Shown here: positions 27,238 to 35,182 of the stretch, one piece after another | Numbering within the stretch: position 1 is the stretch's first letter | How the letters are laid out: each line of letters begins with the position of its first letter | NCBI RefSeq assembly: GCF_900457465.1 | Contig: NZ_UAUU01000009.1 | Span: 930,001-994,000, forward strand | DNA length: 64,000 bases | DNA from: Sphingobacterium multivorum | Lineage (GTDB): Bacteria; Bacteroidota; Bacteroidia; Sphingobacteriales; Sphingobacteriaceae | Direction: 5' to 3' | Notes under the pieces: model-generated | What the model was told of the DNA's origin: nothing | The model's input: the letters and a program-made list of their open reading frames with translations, nothing else | The model's database searches: none | Translations under genes and position numbers: made by a program

Positions 27238-27997
27238 AATCATCTAAAATTTGTTGCCAAGCTATATCTTTTGAAGTGAAATTTTTAAACCTCACAAGGT
27301 AATCGTATTTCACGTAAATGTTTATGTGTTTTATGGCGCCGGAGATCGATTCAAATTATGTATTGATAGCTAGTTTTAAATATTAAATTGAAAATGGAAA
27401 TTTCAATGAAAAGTTCTTACGGCCTAACAGTCATTAAATTTTTTTGAAAAATGATGATAAATAAAATTTATGAAGGAGATCCAAAAAACAACTAGGTCCA
27501 ATCTAGTATTAGATTGGGCTTGATTGTTTTAATTTATCTTTTAGGATCTTTACTTAGTTAGAGGAGACACTCATAGAATTCTATGACCTTCACCAGGGAA
27601 TTGAAGTTGAATTCTAAATTGTAGGCGTGGGATTTTGATCTCGGTAAAGCTGTTATATGGGATATCGGCTTGGAGCAAACGTTTTCTTCAATAGAGAGCA
27701 ATTTTGTTCGTGTGACACTAATTTGACTCATTAGTATCGTTCGAAAAAAAATGTAAATTTAACAATCGGATATTTGAAACTAGATAACCTTGGTTGATGG
27801 CTTTTTTTTCTTGAAACTGTCTCATAAAGTGTATTCATTTACAAATCATCACTGACGATGGCTTCACAATTATGTGGTGGCAACAACTTTTGTAGATATT
27901 GAGAAGCTATCTAGAGGATATTATGTCTCATATGAATTAGTGCGAATAATTTATTGAAGTTTACTACTCGCACTAAGATTTTTATTTGCGATGGAAA
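27238..27997. other. Gene-free remnant region between orphan immunity genes and block 2
   Basis: No intact gene is seen here. The segment 27632-27775 repeats about 25438-25585 and still reads WDFDLGKAVIWDIGLEQTF, so it is another scrap of the small immunity-type gene. A short inverted repeat (CAATCTA-GTAT-TAGATTG, near 27493-27510) may end transcription of the immunity genes. The rest is AT-rich with no recognisable content. Confidence 0.5.
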
Positions 27998-28918
27998 TTA
28001 ACGTTTCTGCGTTTTCAAAGCCTGAACTTCATTTTTCAAACTTTTGATTTCTCGACTTTGGTCAATTAAGTAAAGCGTCATTTCCTCAATTTTCTGAAGT
28101 AGCTGGCGGTTCAGCTCTCCTAAGGCAATACCATTCTCCTCTACAGATTTTGCGGGAGCTATATTGGGTAAATGCTTATTTTCTTTTACAAAACTTGCAA
28201 GTGAATCCAAGGGCATTAGTTGATGATTTTCATTAAAGACATAGTCAGGCCATAGATTGGCTTCAACCTTGATTTCTTTTGCCCGAATTGTTCCATTTAC
28301 AGCCAGTTTTTCTGTAGGATTTGGTGTGCCTATACCGAAATTTCCATTTAAGGCTGCTTTGATGGCTAAACTACCTTCTGAAGAAGTAGAAGTGTTTCCA
28401 ACAACCAAATCCCAATCATATGTCATAGGTAGCCTTTTTACTAAATTAGGCTCATTTCCAGTTGTCAGATAAGTATTGAAACCAGTGTTAAAATTGATAG
28501 AACGTATTTTGATATATACAACTAAAGGCGCTGTAACACCAAAAGTTTCGATCGCTCTAACACGAAAGGCTTTTGTGTTAGGATTATGGTCTATCGTGAA
28601 ATTTACCGCACCTGTTGTATATACATTATTGTTGACACGGCCGGCCTCCTGCCAACTTGGACTATTGGCATGGGAGGATGAAACTATATGTGTCGCTGCT
28701 GCGGCCATATTGGCTCTCGCATAGGTTATTGATACTTCATAATAAGCCGATGCACCGGCCGAGAGCGGTTTTGATGTTGCAAATTCAATAAAATCCCCAA
28801 TCTTATAATTCGCTGGGAAAGTGACATTAGTTTCCAAATAATCATTTGCATTTTGTGCTTTGGCATAGTAACCATGGCCTAACATGAATAGGGTGAAAAA
28901 TAGAATAAATGTGTTCAT
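27998..28918 (-). CDS. Secreted Bacteroidota tail-fibre-like protein, copy 1
   Basis: The 306-aa protein has a Sec signal peptide (to about HGYYAKAQ). A beta-rich N-terminal half is followed by the common Bacteroidota segment GIGTPNPTEKLAVNGTIRAK and WPDYVF, then a region typical of intramolecular-chaperone or tail-fibre ends (LPNIAPAKSVEENG, GELNRQLLQKIEEMTLYLI) and a final coiled coil. It is the last gene of block 2, 40 bases after a close paralogue. In the C-terminal half the two copies are nearly the same, while the N-terminal halves differ more. It is probably an exported fibre or adhesin. Its presence in the secretion operon makes it a candidate substrate or surface component. Confidence 0.75.
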   Translation of the reverse strand: MNTFILFFTLFMLGHGYYAKAQNANDYLETNVTFPANYKIGDFIEFATSKPLSAGASAYYEVSITYARANMAAAATHIVSSSHANSPSWQEAGRVNNNVYTTGAVNFTIDHNPNTKAFRVRAIETFGVTAPLVVYIKIRSINFNTGFNTYLTTGNEPNLVKRLPMTYDWDLVVGNTSTSSEGSLAIKAALNGNFGIGTPNPTEKLAVNGTIRAKEIKVEANLWPDYVFNENHQLMPLDSLASFVKENKHLPNIAPAKSVEENGIALGELNRQLLQKIEEMTLYLIDQSREIKSLKNEVQALKTQKR

Positions 28919-28958
28919 AAAATATACCTTTTTGGTTAAAAAATTGAACAGAGGTGCT

Positions 28959-29897
28959 TTATCTGTTCAATTTTAATACATCAATTTCCTTTCTTAAACT
29001 TTCAATTTCTTGATTGAGCGTTTTCATACCCTTATTTTGTTGAATCAGGTACAAAGTCTTTTCCTCAATTTTATGAAGTAGCTGGCGGTTCAGATCCCCT
29101 AAGGCTACACCATTTTCCTCGACTGCTTTTGCAGGAGCTATATTGGGCAAATGCTTGTTTTCTTTTACAAAACTTGCAAGTGAATCCAAGGGCATTAGTT
29201 GATGATCTTCATTAAAGACATAGTCAGGCCATGGATTGGCTTCAACCTTGATTTCTTTTGCCCGAATTGTTCCATTTACAGCCAGTTTTTCTGTAGGATT
29301 TGGTGTACCTATGCCAACATTGCCGTTAGATATTGCTTTAATTGCCAAAATCCAAGGTCCATAAGTAAACGTGTTTCCAACGATTAAATCCCAGTCGTAA
29401 GTCATAGGTAGTAGCCCGATCTCATTTGATTCATGCCCAAATATCTGAAAAGTGCTAAAGTTTACATTAAAATTAATAGAGCGAATTTTGATATCAACAC
29501 TGAGCGGTATGGGGGCTCCAAAAGTATTGACTGCCCTGATTCGAAAAGATTTCGTGCCAGGATTATGATCAATCGTAAAATTTAGACCTCCAGATGTGTA
29601 TACGTTATTATTTATTCGACCAGCTTCAAGCCATCTCGAAGGATTAGAATGTGACGATGAAACGATGTAGGTTGCGGCAGCTGCCATGTATCCTCTATCG
29701 TAAGAAATGGAAACTTCATAATAGCCTGATGCACCGGCAGCAATTGGATTAGCAGATGCAAATTCAATATAGTCTCCAATTTTATAGTCAACTGGAAAAG
29801 TAACTGTAGTCTGGAAATAATGATTCGCATTTTGCGCTTTGGCACAGTAGTTATATCCTAAAAGGAGTAGGACAATTGAAAAAATAAACTTGTTCAT
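28959..29897 (-). CDS. Secreted Bacteroidota tail-fibre-like protein, copy 2
   Basis: The 312-aa protein has the same layout as the following paralogue: a signal peptide (to about NYCAKAQ), a beta-rich domain, GIGTPNPTEKLAVNGTI, WPDYVFNEDHQL, and a C-terminal coiled coil (KTLNQEIESLRKEI). It starts 18 bases after the stop of gspF, so it is almost certainly in the same transcript as the secretion genes. A role as minor fibre or substrate is inferred from context only. Confidence 0.75.
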   Translation of the reverse strand: MNKFIFSIVLLLLGYNYCAKAQNANHYFQTTVTFPVDYKIGDYIEFASANPIAAGASGYYEVSISYDRGYMAAAATYIVSSSHSNPSRWLEAGRINNNVYTSGGLNFTIDHNPGTKSFRIRAVNTFGAPIPLSVDIKIRSINFNVNFSTFQIFGHESNEIGLLPMTYDWDLIVGNTFTYGPWILAIKAISNGNVGIGTPNPTEKLAVNGTIRAKEIKVEANPWPDYVFNEDHQLMPLDSLASFVKENKHLPNIAPAKAVEENGVALGDLNRQLLHKIEEKTLYLIQQNKGMKTLNQEIESLRKEIDVLKLNR

Positions 29898-29915
29898 AAA
29901 ATATATTTTTTGTGG

Positions 29916-31067
29916 TTAAAAACTATTGCTCATTTGGAACATCGGCAGGTACATGGCGATGAGGATCAATCCAACGACCAAGCCCAAGAAGATAATAATA
30001 AAAGGTTCAAGCAAACTGGAAAGGGTTGAGGTCTTGTATTCGACTTCTTCCGTCAGCTGGGTTGCTATCTTTTCAAAGAAAAAATCCAGTCTGTTCACCT
30101 CCTCGCCAACACGAATCAATTGTACTGTTTTTGCTGGATAAAAAGGATATTTGGAAAGCGCCGCATGCAGGGATTCTCCCTGTAAAATTTCCTTTTCTGC
30201 TCCTTCCAATGAATGTGCTATCGGGTAAAAATCGGTCATTTGTTGCACCAGCTGGATAGACTGCAGCAGCGGCGTGTTGGTGCTGACCAATAGACGCATG
30301 GTATTAGCGAAACGCGCCAAATGGACCTTGCGGATAATATCGCCAAATAGTGGAAGTCGCAACATAATTCTGGAAGACCACTTGCGCCACCACAGCTGCT
30401 TTTGGTTGAAACGGATAAATACAATAAGACCAATAAGGACTAATACACCCCACCAGAACGTACGGTCCATAAATTGGGAGACTTTTAAAATAAAGGCAGT
30501 AATGGCCGGGAGCTCGCCGCCGAAACGTTTGAAAATATCGGAAAACATCGGTACCACAAACTTAAGCATAAATAGTACTGCGCCCATCGATGTGCTTAAG
30601 ACAATGACGGGGTAGGTGAGTGCCGAAATAATTTTACGGCGCTGGCCAATCTTACTTTTGTAGAACGAGGCCAGTTCTTTCATAACCTCGCCAAGTTTCC
30701 CGGTCTCTTCTCCAATCCGTAAACTGAAAAATTCGTAATTGCTGAACTTTCCGCTTTTACGGATGGCATCTGATAGGCTATCCCCTACGAGGACGTTGCT
30801 CTTGATTTCCTGAAACAACTTGTTGTCCTTGCTGTTTTTCTGATCCAAAAGAACCAGATCAAAAGCTGTTTTAAGGTCAACACCCGATAAGAGCAGGGTA
30901 CTGAATTCGACATAGAACTCTTCTTTTTTCTTGTCGGGAAGCTGGCCGTTTCCAAAGCTGATGTCTTTGTTCAGAAAGGCCAAAATATCGCCAGCCCCCT
31001 CTTTTTTCTTAGGGGAAGTAGGCTGTTCAGGCTTTTTCTTATATTTTGAGATATCAATTGAAGGCAT
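29916..31067 (-). CDS. gspF: Type II secretion inner-membrane platform protein GspF
   Basis: The 383-aa protein has a Lys/Pro-rich cytoplasmic start, then two homologous T2SSF domains. The first has FSTLLLSGVDLKTAFDLV and LRIGEETGKLGEVM. The second has FANTMRLLVSTNTPLLQSI and IRVGEEVNRLDFFFEK. Hydrophobic segments follow each domain, and it ends with LLEPFIIIFLGLVVGLILIA. These are the hallmarks of GspF/PilC. It sits in block 2, although GspE, its partner, is in block 1, so the two blocks must work together. Confidence 0.93.
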   Translation of the reverse strand: MPSIDISKYKKKPEQPTSPKKKEGAGDILAFLNKDISFGNGQLPDKKKEEFYVEFSTLLLSGVDLKTAFDLVLLDQKNSKDNKLFQEIKSNVLVGDSLSDAIRKSGKFSNYEFFSLRIGEETGKLGEVMKELASFYKSKIGQRRKIISALTYPVIVLSTSMGAVLFMLKFVVPMFSDIFKRFGGELPAITAFILKVSQFMDRTFWWGVLVLIGLIVFIRFNQKQLWWRKWSSRIMLRLPLFGDIIRKVHLARFANTMRLLVSTNTPLLQSIQLVQQMTDFYPIAHSLEGAEKEILQGESLHAALSKYPFYPAKTVQLIRVGEEVNRLDFFFEKIATQLTEEVEYKTSTLSSLLEPFIIIFLGLVVGLILIAMYLPMFQMSNSF

Positions 31068-31079
31068 AAACGAAATACA

Positions 31080-31574
31080 TTAATTAGTGATCCCCGATTC
31101 AAGCTGTAAAAGTTGTTGAGCTGAATAGATCTTATGGTAATCAAACCCGTGTTCTTTATTTTCAAACCGGATATTCAGGTTAATATGGTCTGTCAGTTCT
31201 TCCGATGGAAGATGCTGTATCCTTGGCGTCATATCCAGGTTGACAGTTTGGATCAAAAAAGTATCTTTTTGTACGGTATTTTGATTTCTCACAATGAATT
31301 TAGGGGCAAACTCATAACTGATATTTCCGAACTCATTTTCGCAGATCAGACCATTTTCGCTTGTTTTTAACCAGAGCGATCTATTGATGTCCTGTTCCAG
31401 CAGATGTTTGAAGAGGCTGTAGGAGAAACGCTCCTGTCTTTGCTTTTGCTGCCGTAGGAAGAGCTGTTGAAAATATTGAAACATATAGAAAGCCATACCG
31501 ATACTGATGGCTGAAATCAGCATGGCAATGGTGAGTTCCATGAGTGTAAAAGCCTTTAATTTTTGTTTGCTCAT
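31080..31574 (-). CDS. Minor pseudopilin, GspJ-like
   Basis: The 164-aa protein has the prepilin signal KLKA before FTLMELTIAMLISAISIG, with Glu at +5 and Ala at -1. It is longer than a GspH/I protein and has the membrane helix followed by a Gln-rich segment and a beta-rich body, fitting GspJ. Its start overlaps the stop of the GspI-like gene (ATGA), and gspF follows after 12 bases. It would belong to the pseudopilus tip with the GspI- and GspK-like proteins. Confidence 0.75.
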   Translation of the reverse strand: MSKQKLKAFTLMELTIAMLISAISIGMAFYMFQYFQQLFLRQQKQRQERFSYSLFKHLLEQDINRSLWLKTSENGLICENEFGNISYEFAPKFIVRNQNTVQKDTFLIQTVNLDMTPRIQHLPSEELTDHINLNIRFENKEHGFDYHKIYSAQQLLQLESGITN

Positions 31575-31947
31575 TGCTGATCCCTTTCCCCTGCTTTATT
31601 CTCAATATAGCGTACTAGGCTATCTGTCACTTTGCCTTCTTCGGAGATCACATAAACAGCTAGCCGCGAACGGTCGGGATACCCTTCGGTTTCCTTGAGC
31701 TGGTAGCTCAATTTTATACTATCCTGCAAGCTTTCCCCTCGGTGTTCCCATCAAACCCATTGGCTTCTAGCTGGCGGCTCCAAAGCATCATCTGCTCCGT
31801 TGTGCTCTTTCGTGTTTCACTTCTAGAGGCTTTGGTCAGGTTGACAAAAATAAGCATGCCTATGCCGAAGACGATCAGGATAATCACCATGGATACCAGA
31901 GTTTCCACCAGGGAGGAGGCTTTGAGCCGAAGAATGTTAACTCCCAT
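31571..31947 (-). pseudogene. Minor pseudopilin, GspI-like, broken by a one-base frameshift
   Basis: The minus-strand frame from 31947 gives MGVNILRLKA, then SSLVETLVSMVIILIVFG with Glu at +5 and Ala at -1, and runs out of frame at FDGNTEGKACRIV. One extra G in the GGGG run at 31735-31738 restores NTEGESLQDSIKLSYQL and continues to TGA at 31571-31573, which overlaps the GspJ-like start. The repaired protein would be about 125 aa, right for GspI/GspH. Either the gene is inactive, or it is phase-variable at the G run, or the base is a sequence error. Confidence 0.75.
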
Positions 31948-33187
31948 AATTATACCACTTTAAAGGTTTATTGATCTGTTTTTTTTGATCGGAAATCAAT
32001 AAATAAGAGGTTAGGAAATGTGGGGATAGCTTGCTGCGGTCAAATTTAATATTGACCAAAAAATTCTCGTACATGGATGAAGGGCTTTTGTAGAGAAACC
32101 GGTAACAGGCTGTGCGGCCTACTACTTCTAATCCTTTGCTGTAGTCTAAAAGACCATAGACAATGAGATCCCCCTGAATCTTGCAGTCTTTTCCGAGGCT
32201 TGCAGCCGATGGCATATCGGAGCGTTTGGGTTCATATAAGAGAACAGTTCCTGCGATATTGCAGTTGTTTCCTATGCTTAAGCTTATTCCTTTGCCTTCT
32301 GCGCCGATTACTGCTGCGGTCGATGGATACTGGAGGGAAACATTATCTTCCAGTATCAATGAGTCGGTGGCAAAGAACTGCGCAGCGCCTTTAAATCCTT
32401 TTTCGATCCGTATGCATGGCGCGATCACCAAAATATCCTGTAAAAAGGCTGCAGCGGGGATGACAATTGTGGTGTCCGATAGCAATTGAATATTACCCAT
32501 CAGACTATCGCTGATCTGTCCCTGGCCTGCACGTAGATGGTAACGTAGTGTGCGCTGATGGAAAGGGTTTTTATTTGTGGTACCTATAGGCATCATCTCG
32601 CCCCGCAGACTGTCTTGTTTGAGCAAGGCTTGCAGCGCTGTCAGGCGCTTGGTGTTCAGTGCCTGCATCTGCCGGTCGCTGTCTTTACTCTTTCCTTCAA
32701 CGATCTTCTCATTGCCTTTAAAATATTCCCCATCAACATAAGATGGCCTAACCCCAGATTTGGGGATGAATGCTGTTCCTTTAATAACCGTTTCACCACT
32801 TACAGAAACTGGCCGATCTTCATCCGTGATATAGAGTACTGTTGAGTCTGTGGGCGCTGGACCTAATAAAGCAGTCTTCATCAGGGAATCGCGTTGCATA
32901 TGTGCGCGGACGACGGCAATATCATAAAGTCCCCATTCGTATCTCGATAGATAGACCGAATCTCCCTGCTGGGTGATATTGGTCAGTGCGGTATCCAGGG
33001 CGTAGGGGAAATTGGTGGAGGTAACCAGACTATATCCGGCATCAATCTGCTGTCTCAGCTGTTCTTTACGGTTAAAACGGGCATCTTGATCCCGAAAAAA
33101 GAAAGCAAGATAGATCAAACTCCCCAAAAGTACCGACACGATAAGGGAAATGACCAACACCAGATATAATGCTGCCGCCTTGAGCAT
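31937..33187 (-). CDS. GspK/PilX-position pseudopilin with a solenoid-like body
   Basis: The 416-aa protein begins MLKA, then AALYLVLVISLIVSVLLGS, like the other pseudopilins in having LKA before the helix but without Glu at +5, as in GspK. The C-terminal half (about 220-370) has short hydrophobic repeats such as IVIPAAAFLQDILVIAPCIRI, FFATDSLILEDNVSLQYP, NNCNIAGTVLLYEP and GKDCKIQGDLIVYG. These look like turns of a beta-solenoid rather than the alpha-helical domain of GspK. It overlaps the GspI-like gene by 11 bases. It probably caps the pseudopilus. Confidence 0.6.
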   Translation of the reverse strand: MLKAAALYLVLVISLIVSVLLGSLIYLAFFFRDQDARFNRKEQLRQQIDAGYSLVTSTNFPYALDTALTNITQQGDSVYLSRYEWGLYDIAVVRAHMQRDSLMKTALLGPAPTDSTVLYITDEDRPVSVSGETVIKGTAFIPKSGVRPSYVDGEYFKGNEKIVEGKSKDSDRQMQALNTKRLTALQALLKQDSLRGEMMPIGTTNKNPFHQRTLRYHLRAGQGQISDSLMGNIQLLSDTTIVIPAAAFLQDILVIAPCIRIEKGFKGAAQFFATDSLILEDNVSLQYPSTAAVIGAEGKGISLSIGNNCNIAGTVLLYEPKRSDMPSAASLGKDCKIQGDLIVYGLLDYSKGLEVVGRTACYRFLYKSPSSMYENFLVNIKFDRSKLSPHFLTSYLLISDQKKQINKPLKWYNYGS

Positions 33188-33198
33188 AGTTTTATGAA

Positions 33199-33837
33199 TT
33201 AGGGTGTTACAGGTTCGGGCTGATTCTCTTTCTTTTTAAACCATTGATTGATCTGGTCACCGATCAGCTTTCCAGTCTTGCGGAAGATATTGTTATTTTG
33301 GAAAGCTTCTTTGGAAATTTCCTTTCCCAGGTCAAAATATTGGTAACTAATGACATCGCTTGTTTTGTTCTCTATGCTACCGTGCAATTTACCCTCTTTT
33401 AGATATCCGCGTTGGATCCAATTGCCCTGCTCATCGTAACGTACAAAAGTTCCTTCTTCGATGTTTGCCATCCATTGGGATTCGCTTTTGAGGTTCCCAT
33501 TTGGATACCAGTGGCGCCATACCCCCTGTTTGAGTCCTTTCACATATAATCCCTGGTCGGAAAGATTCTTGTTGGGAAAATAGTGTGTGAACTGTCCATT
33601 GAGAAGTTTCCCCGAATAGCCACCCATAGTTTGGTGCAGCTGATTGCTTTCGTACCAGACGTAGGTTTTGTCACTATTAGGGCTGATCTTGATGTTGTCG
33701 GCATAGCATATTGTCTTGCTTCCATCATTGGACGAAATGGTGAATCTCCGAAAGATGGCGAGTTCTTTAACCTGAGCCTGACAGATGATAGAAATCATGA
33801 AGAAAAAGATCGTATACAGAATTTTTTTAGTTGTCAT
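33199..33837 (-). CDS. Secreted MORN-repeat (YwqK-like) protein in the secretion operon
   Basis: The 212-aa protein has a signal peptide (to about SIICQAQ) and several MORN-type repeats: GKLLNGQFTHYFPNKNL, GLKQGVWRHWYPNGNLKS, EEGTFVRYDEQGNW and GKLHGSIEN. The C-terminus is basic with a Pro end. Its start overlaps the GspC-like gene by 11 bases, so it is firmly part of block 2. Such proteins are often misnamed antitoxins. Here a periplasmic structural or assembly role is more likely. No known T2SS subunit has this fold, to my knowledge. Confidence 0.7.
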   Translation of the reverse strand: MTTKKILYTIFFFMISIICQAQVKELAIFRRFTISSNDGSKTICYADNIKISPNSDKTYVWYESNQLHQTMGGYSGKLLNGQFTHYFPNKNLSDQGLYVKGLKQGVWRHWYPNGNLKSESQWMANIEEGTFVRYDEQGNWIQRGYLKEGKLHGSIENKTSDVISYQYFDLGKEISKEAFQNNNIFRKTGKLIGDQINQWFKKKENQPEPVTP

Positions 33838-34333
33838 TTTTAAATATAGTCTTGTTTTTACCGTGGGCTTTGATGGTAATCTGCCCTTGGTTAATAGCTG
33901 TCAATTTAACCCCATTCTGTTCATCACCGACATTCATCATATATTGTTTGTCCATGATCGCGACGATGGCCGTAGGTTTCTTGTCGTTTAGATTTTCGAT
34001 AAACCCGATATAGTGCACATTGATTTGCGGTTCGGGCTGATAAGACTGAACAGGTGGCGCGACATAGTTGTTTACGGCGGACGTTACTGGTGCTGAAGGG
34101 ACGGTATCGGCAACGACATTTTTTAACATGGGATCGGGATAGTTTAATAGCAAAGCGGTTGTTTTCTTTTGATTGTAAAAACTGAGGTCGCTCACATTTT
34201 GAACAAAATTCTTTTGTGCCTGCCGAGGGCCCTGATCATCATCAGAAACGGCCGCAAAAATCCTATATATAATATAGCCCCAAAGTCCAACGACCAAGGA
34301 GAGCAATATATATGTCATCGCTTTGTTTTTCAT
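33827..34333 (-). CDS. GspC/PilP-like inner-membrane protein
   Basis: The 168-aa protein has one N-terminal membrane span (MTYILLSLVVGLWGYIIYRIF), a Pro-rich linker and a small C-terminal beta domain: NVHYIGFIENLNDKKPTA, MDKQYMMNVGDEQNGVKL and GQITIKAHGK. That is the organisation and pattern of the GspC homology region (L.G.I.....A.I....Y.V.VGD...G..L..I). It would connect the platform to the periplasmic domains of the secretin. The call rests on layout, pattern and operon position. Confidence 0.7.
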   Translation of the reverse strand: MKNKAMTYILLSLVVGLWGYIIYRIFAAVSDDDQGPRQAQKNFVQNVSDLSFYNQKKTTALLLNYPDPMLKNVVADTVPSAPVTSAVNNYVAPPVQSYQPEPQINVHYIGFIENLNDKKPTAIVAIMDKQYMMNVGDEQNGVKLTAINQGQITIKAHGKNKTIFKNDN

Positions 34334-34335
34334 CT

Positions 34336-34704
34336 TTATTTCAAGCTCGGCAAAATGGTGATCTGGCGTTGTTTGAAAAGACCTACACTGCCCGAATTTT
34401 CCGGTCGCACGCGCCAGGTATATTTTCCTGGACTTACTGTCAGATTAAGGTGATCCAATGTGGTTACCGTGTCTACTATTACTTTTTGAATAGAATCAAA
34501 GTTTGGACGTGCAATTTGAAGCCGATATTTGTCTGCGTCCTGGTGATTTTTCCAATAAAAGCTCACGACACTGTCCTGTGTGGAAAGGCTGTCCATCGGC
34601 GCCAATAGTTCGACACTTTCTTTCTCCAAAGGATATTCTATAAATTCGGAACAGGCGGCAAAGCAGCAGGAAAATAGTAGAAATATAGCTAAAAATCTTT
34701 TCAT
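34336..34704 (-). CDS. Small lipoprotein, first gene of block 2
   Basis: The 122-aa protein has a lipoprotein signal (MKRFLAIFLLFSCCFAAC, lipobox FAAC). A compact beta domain has SVVSFYWKNHQDADKYRLQI and SPGKYTWRVRPEN, typical of a fibronectin-III-like fold. It is two bases upstream of the GspC-like gene. A role as pilotin or outer-membrane anchor for the secretin is plausible from position, but the fold is not that of GspS. Confidence 0.65.
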   Translation of the reverse strand: MKRFLAIFLLFSCCFAACSEFIEYPLEKESVELLAPMDSLSTQDSVVSFYWKNHQDADKYRLQIARPNFDSIQKVIVDTVTTLDHLNLTVSPGKYTWRVRPENSGSVGLFKQRQITILPSLK

Positions 34705-35182
34705 AATTTATCTTAATGAGATATCTAAAAGTAATAAAAATTTGGATATTTAAGGGCTTCATTTAATAATATGAGGATTTATTCATCTACACAATATGCG
34801 TCGGCCAAATAAAAAGAATACATACTTGTCATTATGTATAATCCGGTAATAGTTGCATAAATACGCTCCCATTTTTTTGACTAAGAATAAGCAGATTTTG
34901 TTTTGATTGAATATACATATCGGCCAACAATATTTTCTATCTTGATAATATACCAGTGAAGTTCTTTTAGTTTTTGAGATTGAAAATCCTGGATCAGGAT
35001 CTTATGGCTAATGTTAATTATTTTTGAATAGGGTGAAATTTCTGTTTCACATTTCATTATGTTTCATTATATTAGTGTAACAAAACCATTTATTAATTAA
35101 ATTGACAATCTGATAGCCTAGTTTTGCTTCAAAGCTATTCTAGCTTGCTCCGTTGAGTATATCAGTTTTATTAGCCGGATTT
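34705..35182. other. Divergent control region between block 2 and pair 3
   Basis: This 478-base AT-rich gap separates block 2 (leftward) from A3 (rightward). It contains TAGTTTTG at 35119-35126, a match to TAnnTTTG, facing A3. No coding frame is credible. Shared control of the secretion genes and a toxin pair from one region is possible but not shown. Confidence 0.5.
35119..35126 (+). promoter_or_regulatory. Promoter -7 element for pair 3
   Basis: TAGTTTTG matches the Bacteroidota -7 consensus, about 57 bases before the A3 start. A TTG lies 14 bases upstream, closer than the usual -33 spacing. Confidence 0.4.

Noticed and set aside
33199..33837. Antitoxin of a toxin-antitoxin module
   Set aside because: The MORN (YwqK-like) label often reads 'antitoxin', but this protein has a signal peptide and is embedded in a secretion operon.
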